Shown here: in pieces, positions 9,240-20,025 of the stretch | Layout: every line of letters begins with the position of its first letter | Numbering within the stretch: position 1 is the stretch's first letter | Assembly (NCBI GenBank): GCA_950097015.1 | Contig: CATNEN010000029.1 | Coordinates: 186,001 to 250,000, forward strand | DNA from: Macrostomum hystrix | Lineage: Eukaryota; Platyhelminthes; Macrostomidae | Length of the DNA stretch: 64,000 nucleotides | Reading direction: 5' to 3' | The notes under the pieces: model-generated | Told to the model about the DNA's origin: nothing | Database searches by the model: none | Seen by the model: only the letters and a program-made list of their open reading frames with translations | Made by a program: the position numbers and the translations under genes

Positions 9240-11712
9240 AACACATTAGCAGCAAAGCTACTGAAAATTAGTAGCAAAGCTACAGCAAATTAGTAGCAAA
9301 GCAACAGCAAATTAACAGCAAAGCTACAGCAATTTAGCAGCAAAGCTACAGCAAATTATGTGCAAAGCTACAGCAAATTAGCTGCAAAGCTACAGCAATT
9401 TAGCAGCAAAGCTACAGCAAATTATGTGCAAAGCTACAGCAAATTATGTGCAAAGCTACAGCAAATTATGTGCAAAGCTACAGCAAATTATGTGCAAAGC
9501 TACAGCAAATTATGTCCAAAGCTACAGCAAGTTATGAGCAAAGCTACAGCAAATTAGCAGCAAAGCTACAGCAAATTAGCAGCAAAGCTACAGCAAATTA
9601 GCAGCAAAGCTACAGCAAATTAGCAGCAAAGCTACAGCAAATTATGTGCAAAGCTACAGCAAATTAGCAGCAAAGCTACAGCAATTTAGCAGCAAAGCTA
9701 CAGCAAATTATGTGCAAAGCTACAGCAAATTAGCTGCAAAGCTACAGCAAATTATGTGCAAAGCTACAGCAAATTATGTGCAAAGCTACAGCAAATTAGC
9801 AGCAAAGCTACAGCAAATTAGCAGCAAAGCTACAGCAAATTAGCAGCAAAGCTACAGCAAATTAGCAGCAAAGCTACAGCAAATTAGCAGCAAAGCTACA
9901 GCAAATTAGCAGCAAAGCTACAGCAAATTAGCAGCAAAGCTACAGCAAATTAGCAGCAAAGCTACAGCAAATTAGCAGCAAAGCTACAGCAAATTAGCAG
10001 CAAAGCTACAGCAAATTATGTGCAAAGCTACAGCAAATTAGCAGCAAAGCTACAGCAAATTATGTGCAAAGCTACAGCAAATTATGTGCAAAGCTACAGC
10101 AAATTATGTGCAAAGCTACAGCAAATTAGCAGCAAAGCTACAGCAAATTAGCAGCAAAGCTACAGCAAATTAGCAGCAAAGCTACAGCAAATTAGCAGCA
10201 AAGCTACAGCAAATTAGCAGCAAAGCTACAGCAAATTATGTGCAAAGCTACAGCAAATTAGCAGCAAAGCTACAGCAAATTAGCAGCAAAGCTACAGCAA
10301 ATTAGCAGCAAAGCTACAGCAAATTAGCAGCAAAGCTACAGCAAATTAGCAGCAAAGCTACAGCAAATTATGTGCAAAGCTACAGAAAATTAGCAGCAAA
10401 GCTACAGCAAATTAGCAGCAAAGCTACAGCAAATTAGCAGCAAAGCTACAGCAAATTAGCAGCAAAGCTACAGCAAATTAGCAGCAAAGCTACAGCAATT
10501 TAGCAGCAAAGCTACAGCAAATTATGTGCAAAGCTACAGCAATTTAGCAGCAAAGCTACAGCAAATTATGTGCAAAGCTACAGCAAATTATGTGCAAAGC
10601 TACAGCAAATTATGTGCAAAGCTACAGCAAATTAGCAGCAAAGCTACAGCAAATTATTTGCAAAGCTACAGCAAATTAGCAGCAAAGCTACAGCAAATTA
10701 GCAGCAAAGCTACAGCAAATTAGCAGCAAAGCTACAGCAAATTATGTGCAAAGCTACAGCAAATTAGCAGCAAAGCTACAGCAAATTAGCAGCAAAGCTA
10801 CAGCAAATTAGCAGCAAAGCTACAGCAAATTAGCAGCAAAGCTACAGCATATTAGCAGCTAAGCTACAGCAAATTATGTGCAAAGCTACAGCAAATTAGC
10901 AGCAAAGCTACAGCAAATTAGCAGCAAAGCTACAGCAAATTAGCAGCAAAGCTACAGCAAATTAGCAGCAAAGCTACAGCAAATTAGCAGCAAAGCTACA
11001 GCAAATTAGCAGCAAAGCTACAGCAAATTATGTGCAAAGCTACAGCAAATTAGCAGCAAAGCTACAGCAAATTAGCAGCAAAGCTACAGCAAATTAGCAG
11101 CAAAGCTACAGCAAATTAGCAGCAAAGCTACAGCAAATTAGCAGCAAAGCTACAGCAAGTTATGAGCAAAGCTACAGCAAATTAGCAGCAAAGCTACAGC
11201 AAATTAGCAGCAAAGCTACAGCAAATTATGAGCAAAGCTACAGAAAATTAGCAGCAAAGCTACAGCAAATTAGCAGCAAAGCTACAGCAAGTTATGAGCA
11301 AAGCTACAGCAAATAAGCAGCAAAGCTACAGCAAATTAGCAGCAAAGCTACAGCAAATTAGCAGCAAAGCTACAGCAAGTTATGAGCAAAGCTACAGCAA
11401 ATTAGCAGCAAAGCTACAGCAAGTTATGAGCAAAGCTACAGCAAATTATGTGCAAAGCTACAGCAAATTAGCAGCAAAGCTACAGCAAATTAGCAGCAAA
11501 GCTACAGCAAATTAGCAGCAAAGCTACAGCAAGTTATGAGCAAAGCTACAGCAAATTAGCAGCAAAGCTACAGCAAGTTATGAGCAAAGCTACAGCAAAT
11601 TATGTGCAAAGCTACAGCAAATTAGCAGCAAAGCTACAGCAAATTAGCAGCAAAGCTACAGCAAATTAGCAGCAAAGCTACAGCAAATTAGTAGCAAAGC
11701 TACAGCAATACG
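9240..11712. repeat. Minisatellite, 22-bp unit, about 112 copies
   Basis: Units built on GCAAAGCTACAGCAAATTA plus a three-base variable end: GCA (most), TGT, or GA with GTTA (ATTAGCA, ATTATGT, GTTATGA types). The types occur in mixed order with local runs. Because 22 is not a multiple of 3 the reading frame rotates, and peptides such as KLQQISSKATANYVQSYSKL arise in several places; none has an initiation context or splice sites, so I do not call them genes. Confidence 0.95.
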
Positions 11713-12487
11713 AAAGAAAAGCCAGCAAATACAGCAATGCTGAGCATATCGCTGATAGAAATATATAGAATTCAGTTACAGACATGTAAGGTCATCAAAG
11801 CACACGGGTTAAGGTGCAATGTCTAACTGCATGCAAATTAGCGATCAATGACTGATAATCATTAATCAGAGGTAATAAAACCATGCTCTAAGTATAAAAT
11901 TGTCACCTCACAGAAAATAATCTGGGAGTCTGCACAGTTTGAGAAGTGCTCACGCAGGCAAAGAGGATCAGTGCTCCGGAATTCCCTAGAGGAGTTGGGG
12001 GTGATTCTGGATTCGCTGGCAATGGCTGACATGGCAACTAAGCGCTTAAATGATCTACTGAGAAGCTGGCCCGCCCTTTTCAGGCCTACATCCGGACCCT
12101 GGCAGGGCCTCAAGATCAATTAGAGAGCAGGCGCTGGGGGAGTTGCGACTCGAGCTAGAGCGCAGGAAAGGGAGGCGAAGAGACAGCAATTTTGTCTTCA
12201 AAGTCAATTTTATCCACGCCTTAATGCACAGACTTCGGTTTAAAAAGTAATCCCCAAGACAGGACGGTAAAAACACTTATTAGTATCGACCTCAAACCCA
12301 ACTTGATCGTACCTTTGTTTTCTAGTCTGTCTCTCTGATCAATTAAAGCTCTACTTTACCTCTGAGCACGAACCAAATTCTTTAAAAGTCAGAAATTTTC
12401 CCACAAAAATTCATATTGTAAAAATTTTCCCATCTATTTCTAGGCTGAAAAAAATCCCTTCGAAAAATTCGAAGCTCCATGACCTAC
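11713..12487 (+). pseudogene. Spacer with coding-like relic (about 11900-12250)
   Basis: Plus-strand codons such as SLEELGVILDSLAMADMATK (frame ending TAG at 12119-12121) and, in other frames, EKLARPFQAYIRTLAGPQDQ and EQALGELRLELERRKGRRRD look protein-like but sit in three different frames, each closed by stops. This is what a frameshifted gene or transposon remnant would look like. Possible acceptors (TCACCTCACAG at 11901-11911, GTCTGCACAG) precede the first piece. I recognise no family. Confidence 0.25.
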
Positions 12488-14965
12488 GTGTATATCTATT
12501 CTCCTAGATCTCTGTATCTACTCTCCTAGATATCTAAATCTATTATCCTAGATCTCTATATCTATTATCCTAGATCTCTAAATCTACTCTCCTAGATCTC
12601 TGTATCTACTCTCCTAGATATCTAAATCTATTATCCTAGATCTCTATATCTATTATCCTAGATCTCTATATCTATTATCCTAGATCTCTAAATCTACTCT
12701 CCTAGATCTCTATATCTCGTATTATCCTAGATCTCTATATCTATTATCCTAGATCTCTAAATCTATTATCCTAGATCTCTATATCTATTATCCTAGATCT
12801 CTATATCTATTATCCTAGATCTCTATATCTATTATCCCAGATCTCTAAATCTATTATCCTAGATCTCTATATCTATTATCCTAGATCTCTAAATCTACTC
12901 TCCTAGATCTCTGTATCTACTCTCCTAGATATCTAAATCTATTATCCTAGATCTCTATATCTATTGTCCTAGATCTCTATATCTATTATCCTAGATCTCT
13001 AAATCTACTCTCCTAGATCTCTATATCTCGTATTATCCTAGATCTCTATATCTATTATCCTAGATCTCTAAATCTATTATCCTAGATCTCTATATCTATT
13101 ATCCTAGATCTCTATATCTATTATCCTAGATCTCTATATCTATTATCCTAGATCTCTATATCTATTATCCTAGATCTCTATATCTATTATCCTAGATCTC
13201 TAAATCTACTCTCCTAGATCTCTATATCTACTCTCCTAGATCTCTATATCTCGTATTATCCTAGATCTCTATATCTATTATCCTAGATCTCTAAATCTAT
13301 TATCCTAGATCTCTAAATCTACTCTCCTAGATCTCTATATCTACTCTCCTAGATCTCTATATCTCGTATTATCCTAGATCTCTATATCTACTCTCCTAGA
13401 TCTCTATATCTATTATCCTACGAGCTCGTAGATATCTAAATCTACTCTCCTAGATCTCTACATCTATTATCCTAGATCTCTATATCTACTCTCCTAGATC
13501 TCTATATCTATTATCCTAGATCTCTATATCTACTATCCTAGATCTCTATATCTACTCTCCTAGATCTCTATATCTATTATCCTAGATCTCTAAATCTACT
13601 CTCCTAGATCTCTATATCTACTCTCCTAGATCTCTATATCTATTATCCTAGATCTCTACATCTATTATCCTAGATCTCTATATCTACTCTCCTAGATCTC
13701 TATATCTATTATCCTAGATCTCTATATCTATTATCCTAGATCTCTATATCTACTATCCTAGATCTCTATATCTACTATCCTAGATCTCTATATCTACTCT
13801 CCTAGATCTCTATATCTATTATCCTAGATCTCTATATCTACTATCCTAGATCTCTATATCTACTCTCCTAGATCTCTATATCTATTATCCTAGATCTCTA
13901 TATCTACTATCCTAGATCTCTATATCTACTCTCCTAGATCTCTATATCTATTATCCTAGATCTCTATATCTACTATCCTAGATCTCTATGTCTACTCTCC
14001 TAGATCTCTATATCTATTATCCTAGATCTCTATATCTATTATCCTAGATCTCTATATCTACTCTCCTAGATCTCTATATCTATTATCCTAGATCTCTATA
14101 TCTACTATCCTAGATCTCTATATCTACTCTCCTAGATCTCTATATCTATTATCCTAGATCTCTATATCTACTATCCTAGATCTCTATATCTACTCTCCTA
14201 GATCTCTATATCTATTATCCTACGAGCTCGTAGATATCTAAATCTACTCTTCTAGATCTCTACATCTATTATCCTAGATCTCTATATATATTCTCCTAGA
14301 TCTCTATATCTACTCTCCTAGATCTCTATATCTATTATCCTAGATCTCTATATCTACTCTCCTAGATCTCTATATCTATTATCCTAGATCTCTATATCTA
14401 CTCTCCTAGATCTCTATATCTATTATCCTACGAGCTCGTAGATATCTAAATCTACTCTCCTAGATATCTAAATCTATTCTCCTAGATCTCTGAATCTACT
14501 CTCCTAGATCTCTATGTCTACTCTTCTAGATCTCTATATCTACTCTCCTAGATTTCTAAATCTACTCTCCTAGATCTCTATATCTATTATCCTAGATCTT
14601 TATATCTACTCTCGTAGATCTCTGTATCTATTTTCCTACGAGCTCGTAGATATCTAAATCTACTCTCCTAGATATCTAAATCTACTCTCCTAGATATCTA
14701 AATCTACTCTTCTAGATATCTAAATCTATTCTCCTAGATCTCTGAATCTACTCTCCTAGATCTCTATGTCTATTCTCCTAGATCTCTATATCTACTCTCC
14801 TAGATATCTAAATCTACTCTCCTAGATCTCTACATCTTTTATCCTAGATTTCTATATCTACTCTACGAGATATCTAAATCTAGTCTCCTAGATTTGCAAA
14901 TCTACTCTTCGAGGTTTCTAAATCTACTATCTGAGATCTCTAAATCTACCCTCCTATATCTCTCC
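12488..14965. repeat. Minisatellite, 22-bp unit, about 110 copies, with 14-bp palindromes
   Basis: Units CCTAGATCTCTATATCTA plus TTAT or CTCT. Four copies of a perfect 14-bp palindrome CTACGAGCTCGTAG interrupt it at 13418-13431, 14220-14233, 14428-14441 and 14636-14649; the last three are exactly 208 bp apart. Other marked variants (ATCTCGTATTATCC) recur near 12.72, 13.03, 13.25 and 13.36 kb. The sequence is unrelated to the other 22-bp array. Confidence 0.95.
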
Positions 14966-15486
14966 GTCTACTATTCCACTCTATCTCTATCTGCTCTCAA
15001 TCTGCCTCATACTATTATCTATTCTACGCTGTCTCCGTACTCAAGGCACCAACTGAACTCAGGAAAGTACAGCCGTCAATTCAAACATATTCAATACAGC
15101 CGCCTAATGAGCAAAAAAAGCTGTAAGGAAAATAAAAGAAAGAAAATAACGACTTTGATTTAAAAAAAGAGACCCAAAACCTCAGAATGTACTCTGTGCG
15201 CATCTCATGCCGGTAAACAACTCAAAGATTAGGATCCGCGACAGTGAGACTAGCCGGAATTCGCTAGAACTAGCTGGAAAAAATAAGGCGAGAAAAATCG
15301 AAGGTGGCATCCTATTGGTTGAGGAGCCTGGGAAATCATCGCTGACTGCCTGTGACAGGGGCGGGTATAAGATGCCCTCGAATATATCAACGGAAATGCG
15401 ATGTAATAAATAGATCTAAAGGCGAGGTTAGAAGAGGATAAATAAAAGAGGAAGTCTATAGTCTATTAACACCGAACAGAGCTGAC
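14966..15486. other. 5' flank of the seven-TM gene
   Basis: The diverged end of the array gives way to mixed-composition DNA. An ATAAATAAAAG stretch lies about 50 bp before the ATG at 15487. No reliable promoter element can be assigned. Confidence 0.4.
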
Positions 15487-16626
15487 ATGACAGATGCTGC
15501 AGCAGCAGCCGAGGCTGCACCCCTGCCTCTGATCTGCTTGTCCGTGTCGGTGCTGGTTAACTGCAGTCACCTGATCCTGGCCACCTCGCTGACCGAACTG
15601 CGCCGACTGTACAACTGGCCACTGCTGGCGCCGTTGACGATGCACCTGGTGGCCGGAGTCTGCCAGCTCGTTGCCAGCGCCGCGGAGCGCTCCTGGGCAG
15701 CCGCTGACGCCGCCGGCGGTGGCAGCCTGGGGCTTGCCGCGGCAAACGCGTGCGCTCACCTGTGCCACCTGCTCACCGCCTCCTGGACCCTCTGCGCCGC
15801 CGTCGTCCTCTGGCGTCGGCACAGAATCTGCCATAGTCAGCAGCAGTTCCATGGTGGCGTCGGCGGCGAGGTGGAGACAGCGGCCGCCAACTCCGACTGG
15901 TCCGTGAGGCTTCGCTGTCTGGCCCTCAGCGCGCTGTTCAGCTCGCCTTTCCTGACAGCCGGCCTGTTCGGCAGGTCCGTGGGCCTTGACACGGCCCGCT
16001 ACAATGCCAGCCTGGCGCTGATCTTTCGACGGCAAAGAAACTGCAGCGACCCGGTCCAGTTGGCGACAGCTTCTGACGAGCTTCAACGAGCCGCGGTGTC
16101 GCATGCCTGGCTGCTATTCCTGCCCGCACTGCTGGCCTACAGCCTTCAGCTACCGCCGCTGCTGCTGGCGTCAGCGGCCTCGGCTGGAGCCAAAGGCGTC
16201 ATCGTCAACGGCGTCAGCTTGGAGATGGCGCCTGAGCTGCAGATGGCGGCGCAGACCTTGGCGCACACCCGGCGGGCGCTGGTGAAGTTCGCCGCCACCA
16301 GCCTGGCGGTGCAGGCCAGCGGGCTGCTGTCTATGGCCAGATTCAGCGGCTGCGACGGCGCCTGCCTCTGGTACGCGCACTACATTCTGCAGTCTCTGCA
16401 GGCGATCTTCATGGCAGTCAGCTGCCTGCTGGCGCGCGGCCCAGTTGAAGCCCTGGCCGATGCGTGCGGCAGCGGCGTCGGCGGCGGCATTCTGGGCGTC
16501 GGCGGCGTCAGGGAGGACACAAAGCTGGAGTCGGGACTGGGCCGGCTGGCGGCGGCGATGAATTCGCGGAAGGCGCCGCCTGCACCGATAAGACGGGGAT
16601 GCGCGTACAGGAGGGCGGCCAGCTAG
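15487..16626 (+). CDS. Intronless seven-transmembrane protein, GPCR-like, family uncertain
   Basis: One open exon of 379 codons starting at ATG 15487 (context GCTGACATGAC) with strongly GC-rich codons. Seven hydrophobic segments can be placed at about residues 15-35, 44-66, 83-109, 141-162, 205-230, 265-285 and 293-316, with a short extracellular N-terminus and a basic, Gly-rich C-tail. It lacks rhodopsin-family marks (no DRY after TM3, no NPxxY in TM7). The TM3 text HLCHLLTASWTLCAAVVLW and TM7 text SLQAIFMAVSCLLARGPVEA resemble the secretin/adhesion (class B) pattern, where TM7 carries QG..VA...C....EV. There is no large extracellular region and no GAIN/GPS site, so a stand-alone class-B-like or orphan 7TM receptor is the best guess. 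The large opposite-strand frame over it is a shadow. Confidence 0.7.
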   Translation: MTDAAAAAEAAPLPLICLSVSVLVNCSHLILATSLTELRRLYNWPLLAPLTMHLVAGVCQLVASAAERSWAAADAAGGGSLGLAAANACAHLCHLLTASWTLCAAVVLWRRHRICHSQQQFHGGVGGEVETAAANSDWSVRLRCLALSALFSSPFLTAGLFGRSVGLDTARYNASLALIFRRQRNCSDPVQLATASDELQRAAVSHAWLLFLPALLAYSLQLPPLLLASAASAGAKGVIVNGVSLEMAPELQMAAQTLAHTRRALVKFAATSLAVQASGLLSMARFSGCDGACLWYAHYILQSLQAIFMAVSCLLARGPVEALADACGSGVGGGILGVGGVREDTKLESGLGRLAAAMNSRKAPPAPIRRGCAYRRAAS

Positions 16627-17539
16627 GTCGTTTTTTAATTAACGTTACGTTAACTTCCATCACGCTATATTATAATGCGTTACTTTTTATTTCAAGTTTT
16701 TACGTTACTTTTCGAATCGCTGTTTATAGAATCTCGTTAGAAGCCTAATTTTTTAACTTGCTTCTGCATCAAACAAATATTTTGCTACCTGATAATGTAA
16801 AAACTAATCTGAGATATAATACTACTTACTAAAAGTCCAGATGGCTATGACTAAGTCTCGCTGCTAGCTTTCAACCTCGCACAGTGACTGTACAACAACT
16901 GATTGTCTTGCCGGTTAAAAAGTTCACGCAGTACGATCTCTAGAGTGGTACTTTAAGCTGGAGCATCATCTAGGCTAGCAATATCCTGCGCTGTCCGAGG
17001 AACTAAATAAATTGGCCTGGGGGGCTAAACTGGGTTAACTCCTGAGCAGAGCCGGGGGGGAGCTGGACGCTACTTTAAAATAAAATTTGGCTTGCTCAAA
17101 ATCCTCCCGGATTGGCACGACTTCTCTTCAAAATAACACAATTTTTTTGCTTCGAGACACTGACAGCGAAACGGTAGATTGAACACTCTCCGTGGCTCGG
17201 ATTAATCTGCATTTCATTAATATCTCGCATTCTCACCTTGTGTGCTCGCCTAGCAACTCGCCTAGCAGCCACTCCGGCGCACTCGACTCAAACTCTTAAA
17301 GTGAGAAGATCTACACTGCTTCGCGTCTGACACACCTGAGTAGATTTTCAATCAGTTTTATTTGGGGGGCTGGCAATTCGAGTTTTGCTAGGAGCAGATT
17401 AAATCCGACCCACTCGGGAATAAATCAATTTTAGAGGCACCGTAGCTTAATTTGAAGAAGAAATTCTTTATGAAACACCTCGGTACCATCTGCTCAGAGT
17501 GCAAATCCTAATATTGCTAGTGTTGCCAATATTGCTACG
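16627..17539. other. Intergenic, no gene seen
   Basis: Presumed 3' UTR of the seven-TM gene followed by mixed DNA. No array, no recognisable element and no coding-like frame. Confidence 0.4.
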
Positions 17540-18015
17540 AAGTTAACGCGTTTGCATCTCGCACCTAGGTCACTGAGCTCGATTCCGCGGCGAGGCCACA
17601 TTCATTGTGGGCCCAAGAGAAGGCTTGGGGGCTTGTCGTGCAATTTACGCCGCTCGTGGGTCAACCCCAAAGGCACATTGAAAGTGTGCACTGCCAGACG
17701 ATGAGAAAGTGAGGAAAGTCAGATTTACACACCTGCGTGAGTGTCAAGGACCACTAGAAGAAGATGGACGGGACATTTAGTTTCTTGGAAAATTTATTAA
17801 TGGCAGATTTTCACGGAAAACGCGAGATAGGAACTTTTCACTTTTTTACATTGGAATATTAACATTTTAATGTGCAAAAACGTGAAAAGTTACTTTCTCG
17901 CGAGTGAATTTTTCCTTGAAAATCTGGCTTTAATAAATTTTCCCAAGAAACGAAGTGCGATCCCGTCCTTCTTCTTCGAGTTGTCCTGTGTGAGTGCGTG
18001 TGCCTTCGCATTGTC
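17540..18015 (+). mobile_element. SINE-A copy split by a foldback element
   Basis: Left part: TTAACGCGTTTGCATCTCGC, GAGCTCGATTCCGCGGCGAG (box B-like), CTTGTCGTGCAATTTACGCC, CAGACGATGAGAAAG, ACACCTGCGTGAGTGT. The element resumes at 17990 with GTGAGTGCGTGTGCC. The bases between are a separate insertion at 17745-17989. Confidence 0.7.
17745..17989. mobile_element. Foldback MITE of about 245 bp nested in SINE-A
   Basis: The two halves are imperfect inverted repeats. The left arm has AGGACCACTAGAAGAAGATG, TTTCTTGGAAAATTTATTAA, CAGATTTTCACGGAAAA and CGCGAGA. The right arm, read backwards and complemented, gives AGGACAACTCGAAGAAGAAG, TTTCTTGGGAAAATTTATTA, CAGATTTTCAAGGAAAA and CGCGAGA. The flanking GTGAGTGT (17737-17744) and GTGAGTGC (17990-17997) look like a target duplication, although the host SINE is itself GT-rich here. 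No coding capacity. Confidence 0.65.
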
Positions 18016-20025
18016 ACGAAATTCTGTTCTTTATCTATTAAATCTCTCCAACAGACAGAACTGATTTGCTGCAGAAATGGGAAGAAAAATAGTCTAGAAT
18101 TGACGGCCTAAATTTATCCCATGTGGATAATATCCCAAATAGTCGTCAGGCACAGCCTAGGCGATACTGTCCAAAAAGGGGGTCGTGCCAGTAAAGAATG
18201 TCTCCTTTGTCTCCTTTGTGACAAAGGCGAGAATTCGTGTATTTACATATTTTACATACCGGCGACTTTACTGGCTTCCGAGGCAGAGCTTAAGCAACAT
18301 TTTTCTCTCCGAACACACAAATAAAATTTTCAACACATAAGATCTTCATTTTGGACATTTATGAATTCATTTTTTCGACTAGTATCTCTTGTAAGCTTTA
18401 TAAGCGATTAATCAACGAAAGATGCGAGCAGGTAAGGTTTTCAAAGTGCAGCAGATAGGCGCAGAGTCTATGGCAGAAAGAATAATTGAATTAGCCTATT
18501 TTATCAATTAATTAATCTAAGCCAGCTAAAGCTGAAACACTGTCACTATCTGGTTCGCATTGCCCTGTCTATAAAGTAGGCCTCACCAAAACCTTGAGGA
18601 GACTGTCTGGAGACATCGCTACATTCGTTTCCTCCAAATTTAAGACTCCAGAACAACAATGTTTCAAATGTCTTAACAAAATCCGTATTTATTATTATTT
18701 GTTAGATCTAAAAAACTACCTACTATAAGTAGGAAAGCAGGCAAATACAAGTCTTGAAACGTGGTAAAACCTTAATTTTAAAAACTGTTTTTATAAATCA
18801 CTGTGTGCTTAAGACAAGAAATATGTGGTTTTTAAATACCCACATTTATCTTTCTCCCGTGTCTCCTAATATCTTCAACCAATCGCCATGAAAATACAGT
18901 ACTTCTAGAACATCGGCCTCGTCGTGGTTTCTGGTGGCAAAAACCACCAATAGAGGCATAATTTTCTTGCTCATAAATTTTCATCATGTAACCATGTCGG
19001 CGATCATTTTTAAAATATTGTATTGTTAATTACTATATTATTGAATGAATATGGATTCGCCATAGGGGTGTTTATGCAGTGCAATGTTAGCTGTCCATGT
19101 CACCAGGGTCTTCGACAAGAATCGCTGATTATCTCGACGATGCTGAAGTCGGACAGCTATGAAAGTTTGTTCATTGTAAAGGGTGGAAAGCTTTTATCCG
19201 AAACGGTGGACTGTCACGAAAATCGGTCATTCGGTTTGGGAGCTATTGTAAAGTGAAATACTTGAATATTTGAAATACTTCTGCATGTGGTATTTCGACT
19301 GTTAACTATTGCTTGTGGTGTCTGTAATCAGCGACCCCAACCCCCTTCAAAATTCTAGTGAACTCTGATCGAGCAATCCGATTGCGCATTGCCAATATGA
19401 CGGCAACTGATAAGCGGTTACATTTTAGGCAACGATTGCACTTTGAACTTTGAACCGAAAGGCGTCACGTATAGTATAGTTTCATTATCACAAAAAGTCT
19501 TCAAGTCTTGGTTTTCTATTTACAATTCAAAACAATAATTATCCTAGATCTCTGATTGGCTAAATCTTCTAACCCTGTCTAAAACGCCTCCCCTTCAGGA
19601 TCTCAGATTTGCTGTAATTAATCAAGGATTGGACTGCTAATCCTACGTCCAAAACTCATACTTCTCGAAGATCTCTGATTGGCTAAGACTTATTGACTGC
19701 CAACCCTGTCTAAAACGCCTTCCCTTTCAGGAATTCTGATTGTCCGTAATTAATAAAGCTATTGGACTTGTTAAATTTGTCAAAATCCTCTGATTGGTAG
19801 AAAATCTACGTGCCATTTTCCAGAGCTTTAACTTGGAACATCACTGATTGAAAAAAAACAAAGTACTCAATTTACCATACGAGTATTCAGTCACAAAACC
19901 AAAAACCCAACCAGTAGGCCGTCTAGCTGAGACTGAGATATATTATGAAGTTTTGAATGCAAAAAATCGTTACTTTAGCAGGAACAAAATGATAAGACCA
20001 AATTTAAGATTCCAAAGTGGCAGTC
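18016..20025. other. Gene-free AT-rich DNA with two minor repeats
   Basis: No convincing gene. The stretch ATTCGGTTTGGGAGCTATTG near 19229 belongs to a dispersed family also seen near 45.2 and 57.2 kb. A diverged direct duplication lies at 19540-19790. The remainder shows nothing recognisable. Confidence 0.5.
19540..19790 (+). repeat. Diverged direct duplication, about 120-bp unit
   Basis: Both halves contain in order: AGATCTCTGATTGGCTAA, ACCCTGTCTAAAACGCCT, CCCTTCAGGA or CCCTTTCAGGA, and GTAATTAAT. Each carries an inverted CCAAT box (GATTGGCTAA). Confidence 0.6.

Noticed and set aside
7984-11712. Regular 22-bp and 29-bp repeats considered as CRISPR arrays
   Set aside because: Units are directly adjacent with no unique spacers, and the genome is eukaryotic.
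15466-16104. 212-codon minus-strand frame opposite the seven-TM gene
   Set aside because: It is the shadow of a GC-rich coding exon; the plus frame has seven clear membrane segments and a full-length start-to-stop structure.
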